A stretch of 64,000 nt of DNA from Clostridium facile. GTDB taxonomy: Bacteria; Bacillota; Clostridia; Oscillospirales; Ruminococcaceae. Below, one piece after another: positions 17,009-26,177 of this stretch (the stretch's first letter is position 1; every line of letters begins with the position of its first letter). The notes beneath the pieces were generated by a model. That model ran no database searches. It was not told the origin of the DNA and was given only the letters and a program-made list of their open reading frames with translations. Where the stretch lies: positions 2,108,001 through 2,172,000 of the forward strand of contig NZ_JACOQK010000001.1 in NCBI RefSeq assembly GCF_014297275.1, read 5' to 3'. A program made the translations under genes and the position numbers.

Positions 17009-17985
17009 AACGATCCATGAAAATAGTATGGACAGTAATTGGAGTTATATTTGGGGTAGGCCTCATTCTAACAGCTATCGGATATACCATGGGGGCAAGT
17101 AAACATATTGTATTAAATACCACAGGGGTCCATGCCATAAAAGGCGACACGAAGGTCATAAGCGATCAACAACAGTTAGAAAAGTTTACCAGTATTTCGA
17201 TTGATACAAGATCCGCTTCTGTAAAATTAGAACCATCCGACCATTACGGAATTGAAACCCATTATCAAGACAATAACGAAACCATTACCTGGGAAATCAA
17301 GGATGGCTGCCTCACAGTACAGCAATCAGAAAACTACCTCGGTTTGAATTGGGATTTTTCCTTTATAAACGCAGGGGCACCCTATTATTGGGGTGAGGTT
17401 ACAATTTATTATCCATCGGACGCCAATTTTCAAATAACTACTGTTGTATCCGGTGGAAATATTACCATTGCAGGGTTAAAAACAGATGGATTAACACTAG
17501 AAGGTGATTCAGCTACCTTTGATTTACAGGATGTAACTACAACACAATGGGAAAATAAATTGGATACCAGTGATATATCTGCCAATCATGTCACTACTAC
17601 AAAACTAGTCCATATTACCAACAATGGGGATACTTCTTTTTCCAACTGCATGTTTGAAATGATAGAAGGTTCTATAGAAGATGGAAATCTTGATATGGTA
17701 TCCTGCCAAACAAAAGGAATGCAGATCATCAATCACTATGGAGACATGGACTTAACAGGTGATTTTCAGGGTATAACCAGTTTAAATGCCGTTGAAGGCG
17801 ATGTTACCCTCCATCCTACCATGGATTCCTCCTCCTATGGATATCAATTGGAATCCGCGGAAGGTTGTGTGGAAATCAACGGTATCGAGCAACCTCAAAG
17901 TATTTCTCAAAATATGTCCAGTCAAAATCAAATTCGAGCAACAGTGGAGTACGGCGATATTTCGATTGCTGTCTCCTCCCATTAG
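17005..17985 (+). CDS. DUF4097 family membrane-anchored protein
   Basis: A 326-residue protein with one N-terminal membrane helix (about residues 9-28) and an extracellular beta-repeat region typical of DUF4097/DUF2807-like proteins, including VVSGGNITIAG and repeated GDxx strands. The start overlaps the stop of the 47-residue gene (ATGA) and has GGAG upstream. It is more divergent in its repeats than the family member at 417-1367. It lies within the PadR-controlled operon, 17 bp ahead of the CPBP gene. The function is unknown; an envelope-stress role is inferred from operon context. Confidence 0.75.
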   Translation: MKRSMKIVWTVIGVIFGVGLILTAIGYTMGASKHIVLNTTGVHAIKGDTKVISDQQQLEKFTSISIDTRSASVKLEPSDHYGIETHYQDNNETITWEIKDGCLTVQQSENYLGLNWDFSFINAGAPYYWGEVTIYYPSDANFQITTVVSGGNITIAGLKTDGLTLEGDSATFDLQDVTTTQWENKLDTSDISANHVTTTKLVHITNNGDTSFSNCMFEMIEGSIEDGNLDMVSCQTKGMQIINHYGDMDLTGDFQGITSLNAVEGDVTLHPTMDSSSYGYQLESAEGCVEINGIEQPQSISQNMSSQNQIRATVEYGDISIAVSSH

Positions 17986-18002
17986 AAAACAGGTGAATCC
18001 CT

Positions 18003-18866
18003 ATGGGAAAAAAACAAACAAAACGGCTTATCATTTTTGCAGGGTTTACCCTTGCCTTTTTGGCAATATTCAGTACAGCTTACTTTTTCAGCCATAATGC
18101 TGTATTGTTAACCATTTTAATGATGACACCAGCAATTAGCGTAATATTAACTAGGCTCATTACGAAAGAAGGCTGGAAAGGATTATATTTAAGCCCTTGT
18201 TTTCGAGGAAATATTAAGTGGTATCTTGGCGCTTATCTTGTTGTCCCGTTGATTGCCTTGATTGGGGCTGCGGTTTATTTTTTCGTATTTCCAAATCAGT
18301 TTGACCCATTGGGTTCTAAATTTGCGGTTGAATCCGGTGTTACCACCCTGCCCGAATATCTAAAATTACTGGCAACCATGATCCCTATGGCAGTCCTCAT
18401 CAACCCAATCATGGGATTGATACAATGCTTTGGGGAGGAATTTGCCTGGAGAGGATATTTGTTTCCAAAACTATGTAATACGTTTTCGGTCCCTACGGCG
18501 GCATTGATGTCCAGTATTATTTGGGGATTATGGCATGCCCCCATTATCGCCATGGGATATAATTATGGAACGGAACGCCCTGTCTTGGGAGTTTTCGCCA
18601 TGGTATTATTCTGCTTAGTGATTGGCACTATACAATCCTATCTGTTTCTGAAAACAAAATCCGTATGGGTTCCTGTGGTTTTCCATGCAGCACTAAATGG
18701 TATGGATTTATGGGCTCCTTCCACCCTGTTAATGAGTCAACCCACAAATCCATTTTTGGGTCCTGATCTGATTGGTATCCTTGGAGGGATTGGATTTTTA
18801 TTTACCGCAATTATCTGTTTTATTAAGCTCTGTAATATGCCAAATAAAACATCTATGCAAAAATAA
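18003..18866 (+). CDS. CPBP family intramembrane metalloprotease
   Basis: A 287-residue polytopic protein with the CPBP (Abi/CAAX-protease) motifs: GEEFAWRGYLFP (EExxxR) near residue 146, WGLWHAP (FxxxH) near 177, and a third conserved His in VFHAALN near 226. Membrane helices run through the whole length. It is the last gene of the PadR operon and is followed by a terminator. It may process membrane proteins or prenylated peptides. In Firmicutes such proteins also give self-immunity to bacteriocins, but no bacteriocin gene is seen here. Confidence 0.88.
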   Translation: MGKKQTKRLIIFAGFTLAFLAIFSTAYFFSHNAVLLTILMMTPAISVILTRLITKEGWKGLYLSPCFRGNIKWYLGAYLVVPLIALIGAAVYFFVFPNQFDPLGSKFAVESGVTTLPEYLKLLATMIPMAVLINPIMGLIQCFGEEFAWRGYLFPKLCNTFSVPTAALMSSIIWGLWHAPIIAMGYNYGTERPVLGVFAMVLFCLVIGTIQSYLFLKTKSVWVPVVFHAALNGMDLWAPSTLLMSQPTNPFLGPDLIGILGGIGFLFTAIICFIKLCNMPNKTSMQK

Positions 18867-18882
18867 TAGAGATACATTGGAA

Positions 18883-18914
18883 AAACAGAGGCTCTGGCTG
18901 AGCCTCTGTTTTTT
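18883..18914 (+). terminator. Terminator of the PadR operon
   Basis: An 11-bp stem AAACAGAGGCT/AGCCTCTGTTT with a 7-base loop and a T run. Nothing else is evident in the following ~295 bp up to the ABC permease gene. Confidence 0.9.
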
Positions 18915-19216
18915 GTTGTGATTAGATAGATCGTGTTGCAGTTTGGTGCTAGCTTTGGTCTGTTTGAAAAATAGGTTTTTTCGATAGATGGATGGCGTGG
19001 GATATTATGGCTGTGCTTTGATACTCCTTTCAGTGGCTATGCAGCCTATTAATTGGTAGACTATCCTATATTGTTTACTAATTATTATTGATTGCGTTAT
19101 AACTATGTCATAAAAAATTAATATTTTTAACACCAGTCAATCACCTATCCCACACTAGTTGAACACATAACCCTATTATAATAATACCAGATTAAAATTT
19201 AAGGGAGAGAATGTCT

Positions 19217-20824
19217 ATGTTGATGATAAAAAACGCTCTTATTAGTATTTCCAGATCGAAAGCAAGGAATATTTTAATTGGCATTATTGTACTTGTAATT
19301 GCAGTTTCCAGCTGTATTGCCCTTTCCATTCGGGAAGCAGCGGAATCTGCCAGGAAAAGTGGGATTGAAAATTTAGAGGTAACAGCCCAAATTTCTGTCA
19401 ATCGTCAGGCAATGATGGAGAATATGGAGCAAAATGGTGGGGATCTAAAAGAGATGTTCCAACAAACTCAAGAACTCCCATTAAGCGAACTGCAAAATTA
19501 TGCGACTTCTAACTATGTAAAAGATTTTTATTATACCATTTCCTCCTCGCTAAACGGTAACGATAGCCTGGAGGCAGTAACGACCCAATCAGAAACAGAT
19601 ACGGAAACTACACAACAACAGCCAGAAGGTGGTATGGTGATGCCAGGTGGCAATATGAATGGTGAAATGATACCTCCAGGAGGGATGGGATCGCAGGGGG
19701 ATTTTACTGTAATTGGATACAGCTCCTATTCCGCTATGACCTCTTTTGTGGATGGCAGCTGTAAAATATCCGATGGGGAAATATTTGATGAAACCACTTC
19801 GGACACTGTGTGTATTATCAGTGATGAACTTGCCGCTTATAACGAGGTTTCCGTTGGAGATACCATTACATTGGTAAATCCAAATAATGAGGAGGAAACC
19901 TACTCTTTTACCGTCACAGGAATCTATACTAACAGTGAATCCGCAGTAAATGGAATCGATATGAGGGGATTCCAAGCTGCATCCGATCCAGCAAACCAGA
20001 TTTATACCACAGCATCCAGCTTACAGGCAATATTGGATCAATCCAATGCCAATGCAGAAACAAGTACGGATTCAACTACAGGAATGGAATTGACAACCGC
20101 TTTACGTAGCCAGACATCTGGAACCTACGCTTTCTCTAATGTGGAAAGCTACGAAAATTTCCAGCAGGATGTTACAGCAATGGGATTAAGCGATGATTAT
20201 ACGGTGGTATCCACAGATGTGGAACAATATGAACAAAGCTTAGTTCCCCTTCAAAACCTAAGTAAATTCGCAAGTTATTTTGTCATTGTTGTGTTAATTA
20301 TAGGTGGTATTATCTTAGTGGTATTTAGCATTTTCCAAATTCGGGAACGTAAATACGAAATTGGAGTTTTAACTGCCATTGGCATGAAAAAATGGAAAGT
20401 AGCCATCCAATTTATTATGGAGATGTTTACCGTTACATTGGCAGCTATCCTAATCGGCACAGGAATTGGCGCTGTGTTATCCGTCCCAACAACAAACGCA
20501 TTGCTGGAAACTCAAGTCACAGCCCAACAGGAACAGCAAACCCAGCAGCAAGAAAACTTTGGAATGATGGGAGGAATCCCAATGGAAGGCGGCCAGCCTG
20601 GTGGACAACAACCGGATAGTGGTGTACAGCCCGAAGAGGGAGGGTTTACAGGATTTGGACAAAAGGTGACCAACTATGTGGACGAGATTTCTTCCGCTAC
20701 CAATATGACGGTAGTATTAGAATTGATGGGAATTTGTATTTTACTTACCATTGTTTCCAGCTGTGTTGCAGTAGGATTTGTCATGCGTTATGAACCACTT
20801 AAAATTTTAACTAACCGGGTATAA
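19217..20824 (+). CDS. ABC transporter permease, MacB/FtsX type
   Basis: A permease of about 535 residues with one N-terminal helix, a large extracellular MacB-like domain (about 40-350) and three C-terminal helices separated by an FtsX-type region (IREAAESA near the start; RKYEIGVLTAIGMKKWKVA near 380). Two low-complexity inserts stand out: a Met/Gly/Pro-rich one around residues 140-160 and a Gln/Gly/Met/Pro-rich one around 435-475. ATG 19217 sits nine bases after GGGAGA; ATG 19211 is possible but very close to it. It is followed 13 bp later by its ATPase. Such pairs export peptides or drugs or act on the envelope; the substrate is unknown. Confidence 0.88.
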   Translation: MLMIKNALISISRSKARNILIGIIVLVIAVSSCIALSIREAAESARKSGIENLEVTAQISVNRQAMMENMEQNGGDLKEMFQQTQELPLSELQNYATSNYVKDFYYTISSSLNGNDSLEAVTTQSETDTETTQQQPEGGMVMPGGNMNGEMIPPGGMGSQGDFTVIGYSSYSAMTSFVDGSCKISDGEIFDETTSDTVCIISDELAAYNEVSVGDTITLVNPNNEEETYSFTVTGIYTNSESAVNGIDMRGFQAASDPANQIYTTASSLQAILDQSNANAETSTDSTTGMELTTALRSQTSGTYAFSNVESYENFQQDVTAMGLSDDYTVVSTDVEQYEQSLVPLQNLSKFASYFVIVVLIIGGIILVVFSIFQIRERKYEIGVLTAIGMKKWKVAIQFIMEMFTVTLAAILIGTGIGAVLSVPTTNALLETQVTAQQEQQTQQQENFGMMGGIPMEGGQPGGQQPDSGVQPEEGGFTGFGQKVTNYVDEISSATNMTVVLELMGICILLTIVSSCVAVGFVMRYEPLKILTNRV

Positions 20825-20837
20825 GGAGGAAATAAAA

Positions 20838-21485
20838 ATGAGTGTATTAACATTAGACCATTTAGGATATTCTTATGGGGAACGGTCTTCCTCAGTATTT
20901 CAAAATATTTGTTATCAATTTGAAAAAGGAAAGGTATATTCGATTGTTGGACGTTCTGGAGCAGGTAAAACAACATTACTTTCTTTATTGTCAGGATTGG
21001 CAAAGCCAACTTCAGGAAAAATCCTGTTTGAGGGAAATGATATAGCCGAAATGGATAAATACCGTTACCGTAGCCAGTATGTTGGGGTTGTGTTCCAAAG
21101 TTTTAACCTGCTTCCCCATTTGACAGCTTTGGAAAACGTTCGCCTATCCATGGATTTATCAGGGAAAAAATACGAAAACAAAAATGAGTATGCCCTTCGT
21201 ATGCTGCAAAGTGTTGAATTAGATGAAGCCAAAGCGAAAAGGCGGATTTTAAAATTATCCGGTGGAGAACAGCAACGAGTTGCTATAGCTCGAGCACTTT
21301 CCTACCATCCAGAAATTATTTTGGCAGATGAACCCACTGGGAATCTGGATGGGGAAACCCAAGACCAGATTATGGATATTTTTCAGCGGCTGGCGCATCA
21401 AGATGGAAAATGTGTCATTTTAGTTACCCACTCTCCAGCGGTTGCGAAAGCTTCGGATGAAGTATATCAATTGTCCAGTAAATAG
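20838..21485 (+). CDS. ABC transporter ATP-binding protein, MacB/LolD type
   Basis: A 215-residue ATPase with Walker A GRSGAGKTT, Q-loop VFQSFNLLP, signature LSGGEQQRVA, Walker B IILADEPTGNLDG and switch VTHSP. The NLDG and FNLLPHLTALENV patterns place it with the MacB/LolD/YknY group that partners FtsX-type permeases. The start follows AAGGAGG. It is cotranscribed with the permease upstream and is the last gene before a gene-poor stretch. Confidence 0.93.
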   Translation: MSVLTLDHLGYSYGERSSSVFQNICYQFEKGKVYSIVGRSGAGKTTLLSLLSGLAKPTSGKILFEGNDIAEMDKYRYRSQYVGVVFQSFNLLPHLTALENVRLSMDLSGKKYENKNEYALRMLQSVELDEAKAKRRILKLSGGEQQRVAIARALSYHPEIILADEPTGNLDGETQDQIMDIFQRLAHQDGKCVILVTHSPAVAKASDEVYQLSSK

Positions 21486-21489
21486 GAGT

Positions 21490-21735
21490 CATGATCGCCA
21501 GCTAAGCTGGTGGCTTGAGTAAGCCCTAGAAGGGCATAGTACCAGAAAGCATTAAAGATGTACTGAAATATCTGTCTTTTGCATCACTTGTACTGCTGCC
21601 CGTAAATGAGCAATTCTTTCCAACGATAGTTTTTTCGTTACGATAAGATTGCTGTTAGTAGCTCGCTTTGCTCGATGCTTAAAGTAAAGCTTTTGAGCGA
21701 GAGCCTCCACCGGCATATCCAGTGGATTCTATAAC
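21490..21735. mobile_element. Possible degenerate IS200/IS605-like or palindrome-ended element
   Basis: A ~245-bp block with hairpins near both ends. CCAGCTAAGCTGG is at 21498-21510 (perfect arms), and CCACCGG/CCAGTGG is at 21707-21725 (one mismatch). The latter follows a strong GCTCGCT...AGCGAG stem. Subterminal hairpins without inverted terminal repeats are typical of IS200/IS605 ends and their small derivatives. The minus strand holds a 54-codon frame (21552-21716, ending KTDISVHL) of plausible composition that I do not recognise; it could be a remnant. No transposase is present. The family call is recognition by pattern only. Confidence 0.4.
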
Positions 21736-21744
21736 AATAAAAAA

Positions 21745-21766
21745 ACACAAACGAATTCGTTTGTGT
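21745..21766 (-). terminator. Perfect 22-bp palindrome, probable minus-strand terminator
   Basis: A perfect self-complementary 22-mer centred on ACGAATTCGT. It is followed by TTTTTTTATTG on the minus strand only. No minus-strand gene ends nearby: the surface-protein gene ends at 22264 with its own hairpin. Confidence 0.55.
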
Positions 21767-22263
21767 GCTGGATGTGATTTCATTTTTGTATACTACATTA
21801 TTTTATCAGATTGGCATCAGTTTATTTTCATAGTCAAATCAAAATACAAATGATTCTATTTGTTTATTCATGCAAAAGACACAACGCAAAAATAAATTTT
21901 GAGCTGAAACCAAAAAATTTAATGAAATGGAGCTATTTCAGTACTACCATATAACCCCTTTCCGAACCCTATATCACATTGTATATTATTGAGTAGAAAG
22001 ATTTATCTTAAATAAAAATATCCTTCTAAAACAGTAACTAAAATAATCAATCAGTCTTTATAAAATCCACTCCCATAAAAACTTGCGTAACAGCACAACA
22101 ACTCCTCCAAATTCTGTCTGTTACAAAAACGATATGGAAGGTATAGCTGTTTTCTATAATAGAAAACAGCCTGCCCTTTCCAAGATAGAAAGAGTATGTG
22201 CTTATTATCATAAAGCCCCTCAACTACAGGTTTACTATAGTTGAGGGGTAATTGCTTCTATGG
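21767..22263. other. Gene-free AT-rich stretch with two hairpins
   Basis: No coding frame is supported. A hairpin GCTGTTTTCTA/TAGAAAACAGC lies near 22148-22172 without a T run. CCCCTCAACTA/TAGTTGAGGGG near 22217-22248 is probably the weak terminator of the - strand surface-protein gene at 22264. Confidence 0.5.
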
Positions 22264-23052
22264 TTACTCTTTGTCTTTCTTTTCTTTACAAATCATTGCT
22301 ACTACACCAAGGGATAATAAAGTACCTGCAAGAATAATGGTAATTGACATAGGCGGTAAATCTCCTGTAGCTGGGGGATTGATAATACCGCTATCTTCAT
22401 TACTGGGAACATCCTCTTTTACATACCAGTTCGCTGCCAACCCAATCTCGGATGAATTCTCTATTGAATTGACGGAATCATCTACTACCAGTTCTATACG
22501 GAAATCCTGAATCGTTACGTTCTGTTCATTCTTATTCACAGATATAGCAAGCTCCTGCCCACAAAAGGCAGATAGTTTCCCTTCATATAAAACAGAATTG
22601 TCCTCCATAGAGACGACACGAATCGTCAGGTGATCCGCTATCGCGTCAGTTTGAGCTGTAATCTCTGTTTTGTAATACAAATTTATTTTTTGGTTATGGT
22701 AAATTTTAATATGGATATTTTTTGTAATAGTTTCTCCTGGACGGAGATCTGTGATTTGAAACTGCCTATTTTCATTAGGGTGGTCTTTATATAATTCGAT
22801 ATCTGTATCATTGTTACTTTCTGTAGTGGCTTTTACATCCAATACAGCTTCTGGTCCTATGATATGGTGAGAATGGGATGTAGCCATCATGGGAACTGTC
22901 TGTAGGTTAGAAGGGACAGCTTTATAGGACAAATGGGTAGAATGAATACACAATATACAATATAATACGAAAGTAAAAAAAGAGAACCCCAACAAAACAG
23001 CCAAAATAACGCTAATCCATTTGAACCAGCCGGCTTTATTTTGCTGTACCAC
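22264..23052 (-). CDS. Sortase-anchored surface protein of unknown function
   Basis: A 262-residue secreted protein. A GTG start follows a perfect AAGGAGGT by 8 bases. The hydrophobic N-terminal segment is about residues 14-36, followed by an extracellular region of about 180 residues with beta-rich, Asn/Ser-containing sequence. The C-terminus has NPPATGD, a hydrophobic helix and KEKKDKE, a clear cell-wall sorting signal. I do not recognise the central domain; the arrangement suggests one or two immunoglobulin-like domains. It stands alone, with more than 500 bp of non-coding DNA on each side. Confidence 0.75.
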   Translation of the reverse strand: MVQQNKAGWFKWISVILAVLLGFSFFTFVLYCILCIHSTHLSYKAVPSNLQTVPMMATSHSHHIIGPEAVLDVKATTESNNDTDIELYKDHPNENRQFQITDLRPGETITKNIHIKIYHNQKINLYYKTEITAQTDAIADHLTIRVVSMEDNSVLYEGKLSAFCGQELAISVNKNEQNVTIQDFRIELVVDDSVNSIENSSEIGLAANWYVKEDVPSNEDSGIINPPATGDLPPMSITIILAGTLLSLGVVAMICKEKKDKE

Positions 23053-23390
23053 TGTGGAAAACCTCCTTTGTATTTGATAAAATAATATCAGTTGTTCGCC
23101 CTATCTTTTCTAGTTCAACAATTCCCCATTTCATAATAACAAACAAATCAATTTCAGTCAACCTATTCGCTATAATTTTTATCAAAAACAATAATATTTT
23201 GTGCGTTTTTTTGTTTTGTCCTTCCATTTGAACTGGAAAAACTGTAATTTTAACGATAATATTCTATCCTATTCCCCATCCTTCTTTTCTATTTTACGAA
23301 TCAAATATGACAATTGCTTTTTCTCCCATTTCGAATAGTAGATCATCTAGTTCAAATACCGAAAGTTTTTTCGTTAATCCAAAATAATGA

Positions 23391-23636
23391 TACTATCCTG
23401 TCGATTCCTTTGATATAGTTTGCTTACCTTGGCAATCCACCACACACGCTTTAGAACCTTTATATCTTATTTTACAAGATGGACGGAATGAATACACTAT
23501 GATTGAAGTTCTATACTATTTTTATAAAGAGCCGCAAGATGCGGTTGAAGCGTTACAAAAAAGGCAACAAATCACAATTACCGGAAAAGGTGATGGAAAG
23601 GTAGTACATATTTCTATAAAAAATGCCATTATTTAA
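23391..23636 (+). pseudogene. Possible 5'-truncated gene relic
   Basis: An open frame of 81 codons with protein-like composition but no upstream start codon: it opens directly after TGA at 23388. The only internal ATG (23499) leaves 45 codons beginning MIEVLYYFYKEP and ending HISIKNAII. The segment LQKRQQITITGKGDGK looks like genuine protein, but I cannot assign a family. The rest of 23053-23875 shows no gene. A decayed or horizontally acquired fragment is the best guess. Confidence 0.35.
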
Positions 23637-23875
23637 TCGGATTGTTTGGTAACGGTATTTTCTTATCAACCTAAGCAAAATAAACGCTCTGTTTTTACCA
23701 TGGGAAAACGTTTGCAAACTATTGGTAGAAACAACAAGTGTTTTTTATGGTATTATATTGCGGATCTATGTGAAAAAGCAACATAATATACTCCTTATTT
23801 TTATAAAGTGTTCTGGTTTTCTTTTTCATTAAACCTGATTTTTATCGTCATTTTTCACATATTTTCGCATTAGCA

Positions 23876-23904
23876 TTGAAATACATAAAATTTTGTCATA
23901 CAAT
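23876..23904 (+). promoter_or_regulatory. Promoter of flavodoxin-like gene
   Basis: TTGAAA (23876-23881), a 17-bp spacer and TACAAT (23899-23904), 27 bp before the ATG at 23931. A cre-like sequence (GGAAAACGTTTGCA) lies about 165 bp further upstream; it deviates from the consensus at two positions and is not claimed as a site. Confidence 0.65.
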
Positions 23905-23930
23905 AGAAGTAATGAAAAGGAGGGTCTCGC

Positions 23931-24482
23931 ATGAAAAAATTAGTAGCTGTATTAGGAAGTTCCAGAGCACAATCCGCTTCCAAAAAAGTGGCAATGGAAA
24001 TTATCCGTGGAGCAAAAGAAAATGGATATGAAGTTGTAATTTACGAAACATTCCAGATGGAACTAAAAGGATGTATTGGCTGCGGAAGCTGCCGCCGAAA
24101 CGGTACGGACTGTATCATCCATGATGGCATGCAGGATTATTATAGCGAATTACATCATTGTGACGCATTATTGATTACTTCCCCAAATTACTACTCTCAG
24201 ATTTCTGGCCAGATGATTACGTTTATGAACCGACATTATTGTATGACAAATCAAGACCGTTCCTCAAGATTACAACCGGGTATCCAGTTAATTGGTGTAT
24301 TTGCCCAAGGAGCTCCAGAAAATTATGAAAAATATCAAGCTAATTACGACTGGTACCTCAGTTTATTCACCGCTAAAGGGATGGAGCTGGCTGGAAAAAT
24401 TGTGGTTGGTGGGGATTCGGACCTGAAAGAAAACGGAGCCATTATGAAAAAAGCGTACTCCATCGGAAAAAATTTAAAATAG
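23931..24482 (+). CDS. Flavodoxin-fold iron-sulfur flavoprotein-like oxidoreductase
   Basis: A 183-residue NAD(P)H-dependent FMN reductase-like protein. The flavin phosphate loop is GSSRAQSASKK (residues 9-19), and the cysteine motif CIGCGSCRRNGTDC (about 48-61) is as in iron-sulfur flavoproteins. ITSPNYYSQISGQM (about 83-96) forms the second FMN contact. The start follows AAGGAGGG. The gene is monocistronic, between a good promoter and a terminator. A role in redox balance or quinone/oxygen detoxification is likely; the substrate is unknown. Confidence 0.85.
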   Translation: MKKLVAVLGSSRAQSASKKVAMEIIRGAKENGYEVVIYETFQMELKGCIGCGSCRRNGTDCIIHDGMQDYYSELHHCDALLITSPNYYSQISGQMITFMNRHYCMTNQDRSSRLQPGIQLIGVFAQGAPENYEKYQANYDWYLSLFTAKGMELAGKIVVGGDSDLKENGAIMKKAYSIGKNLK

Positions 24483-24524
24483 CATACTCTCATTGTTAAC
24501 TTGAAATAGCTCAAAATCAATTAC

Positions 24525-24560
24525 AAAAGGATATCCAGATTTTTTTGGATATCCTTTTTC
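24525..24560. terminator. Bidirectional terminator
   Basis: A 12-bp perfect stem AAAAGGATATCC/GGATATCCTTTT between converging genes, with T runs on both strands. Confidence 0.88.
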
Positions 24561-24581
24561 TTTACTTAAGTTTAAAATATT

Positions 24582-26177
24582 TTATTTTTTATTTTGAAAG
24601 GATTGATATACTGGTATTCCATCTTTGATGGTTTGTAATATTTGAATTTGGTTGAGCTCCAATTTTGGAGTCTTAAGCGGATTCCGATCTAAGATTACAA
24701 AATCGGCCCGTTTTCCCATCTTAATAGAACCTTTTTTCCGTTCCTCCCCGTATTGGTATGCGGCATTTATGGTAATTCCCTTTAACGCATCTAACACTGA
24801 AATTTTTTCCTGTTGTCCTATTACTGTCCCCTGTTTACTAATGCGGTTTACCGCACACCAGACAGTCTCCATCATATTTGGTAAAAGTACGGGGGTATCT
24901 TGATGAAATGTATATACAACATGGTTTTCTATGGCAGATTGGACGGGACTGATTGACATTGCTCGTTGCCCTAAGTTTTTACAGTGGATATCCCCCCAGT
25001 AATAGGTATGGGCAATGAAAAAAGAGGCTATCATATCCAATTCAGCCATCTGTTTTAGTTGGTCTTTCCGTACAGTCTGAGCATGTATCATAACAGGACG
25101 GATATTTTGTGTGCTGCCAGTTTGTTCTTTTGCCAACCTATATTGGTCAATCAATTGCTGGGCAGCCGCATCCCCATTACAATGGACTAAAACTTGCAGT
25201 TTTTCTTCCAAAGCGGTAGACAGGCATTCTAATACTTCCTGATCTGTATGAGCCGGATAGCCACAATAGCTGGACTCCCCTTCATAAGGTTGGCTCATCC
25301 ATGCGGTTTTTCCTTGTGGGGAACCATCCAAAATTAGCTTATATCCTCCAATTTTCAGGTGGTTTAAGTCGTTTTTTACATATAGTTTATTTTTCTGCAC
25401 TAATTCCTTTGCCTGTATATAATCTGGATAGGCTACTATATCTACAGTCAGCTGTTTTTGCGCAGATGCTGTTTGCAACAGGCTCCATTCTGGCTGCTTG
25501 GTTAAGCCGTCCTGTACTGTGGTAATTCCATTTTTTAGATAAACCTCTTCTGCCTGTTTCAATTGATTTAATTGCTGCTCTATCGTTGGAGATGGAATTT
25601 TTGAACTTCCCATAAAAAAGGCGTTTTCTTCTAAGTACCCATTGAAACTGCCATCTTCATTTCTACCAATTTTTCCACCAGCAGGATCGTCTGACTGTTG
25701 AGTGATCCCCATCTCTTTCAGTGCCATGGTATTCGCTACCCCCATATGTCCGGAAACATGGCTAATCAAGATAGGAATTTCAGTAGAAATCTGGTCCAAT
25801 ACAGTCCTATCAGGATGCTGTTTCTCCTGTAGATTATTGTGGTCATACCCAAATCCGATGAGCCACTGGCCTTCTTTTAACTGGTTACAGGACTTTTTCA
25901 GAATATCTACTATTTCTTGAAAACTGTTGGCATTGGAAAGGCAAGCCATACCCATAGTGGTAGCCAACGCGGTAATATGACTGTGACTGTCAATAAATGC
26001 AGGTAGCAATGCTTTTCCTTTCAAATCAACTAATCGAGCACCTGCAATATCCGTATCCGCAATATCTTCTATTTTTCCTACAAAACGGATGATACCATTT
26101 TCGGTCAGGACTGCCTCTGCTATCTGGCTTCCTTCCATGGTAATTACTGGCCCTCCATAATACAAGGTCTGTTCCAT
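24582..26177 (-). CDS. Amidohydrolase family protein (YtcJ-like)
   Basis: A 531-residue metal-dependent hydrolase of the YtcJ/amidohydrolase-3 group. The metal-binding FIDSHSH lies near residue 62, HCNGDAA near 330, and the C-terminal ending GKRADFVILDRNPL is typical of the family's returning beta-sandwich. ATG 26177 is used because it follows GGAGG by 8 bases; upstream in-frame starts lack a site. The gene is monocistronic and opposes the flavodoxin gene across a shared terminator. The family acts on amide or formyl groups of varied substrates, and the real substrate cannot be told. Confidence 0.88.
   Translation of the reverse strand: MEQTLYYGGPVITMEGSQIAEAVLTENGIIRFVGKIEDIADTDIAGARLVDLKGKALLPAFIDSHSHITALATTMGMACLSNANSFQEIVDILKKSCNQLKEGQWLIGFGYDHNNLQEKQHPDRTVLDQISTEIPILISHVSGHMGVANTMALKEMGITQQSDDPAGGKIGRNEDGSFNGYLEENAFFMGSSKIPSPTIEQQLNQLKQAEEVYLKNGITTVQDGLTKQPEWSLLQTASAQKQLTVDIVAYPDYIQAKELVQKNKLYVKNDLNHLKIGGYKLILDGSPQGKTAWMSQPYEGESSYCGYPAHTDQEVLECLSTALEEKLQVLVHCNGDAAAQQLIDQYRLAKEQTGSTQNIRPVMIHAQTVRKDQLKQMAELDMIASFFIAHTYYWGDIHCKNLGQRAMSISPVQSAIENHVVYTFHQDTPVLLPNMMETVWCAVNRISKQGTVIGQQEKISVLDALKGITINAAYQYGEERKKGSIKMGKRADFVILDRNPLKTPKLELNQIQILQTIKDGIPVYQSFQNKK

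Noticed and set aside
23036..23227. 63-codon minus-strand frame overlapping the start of the surface-protein gene
   Set aside because: No recognisable family. It overlaps a gene whose GTG start has a perfect AAGGAGGT, and its own ribosome site is poor.
23705..23718. Catabolite-repression (cre)-like sequence GGAAAACGTTTGCA
   Set aside because: Two mismatches to the consensus and more than 160 bp from the nearest promoter.
23699..23788. 29-codon frame beginning MGKRLQ
   Set aside because: No ribosome site, no conserved features, and too short to support.
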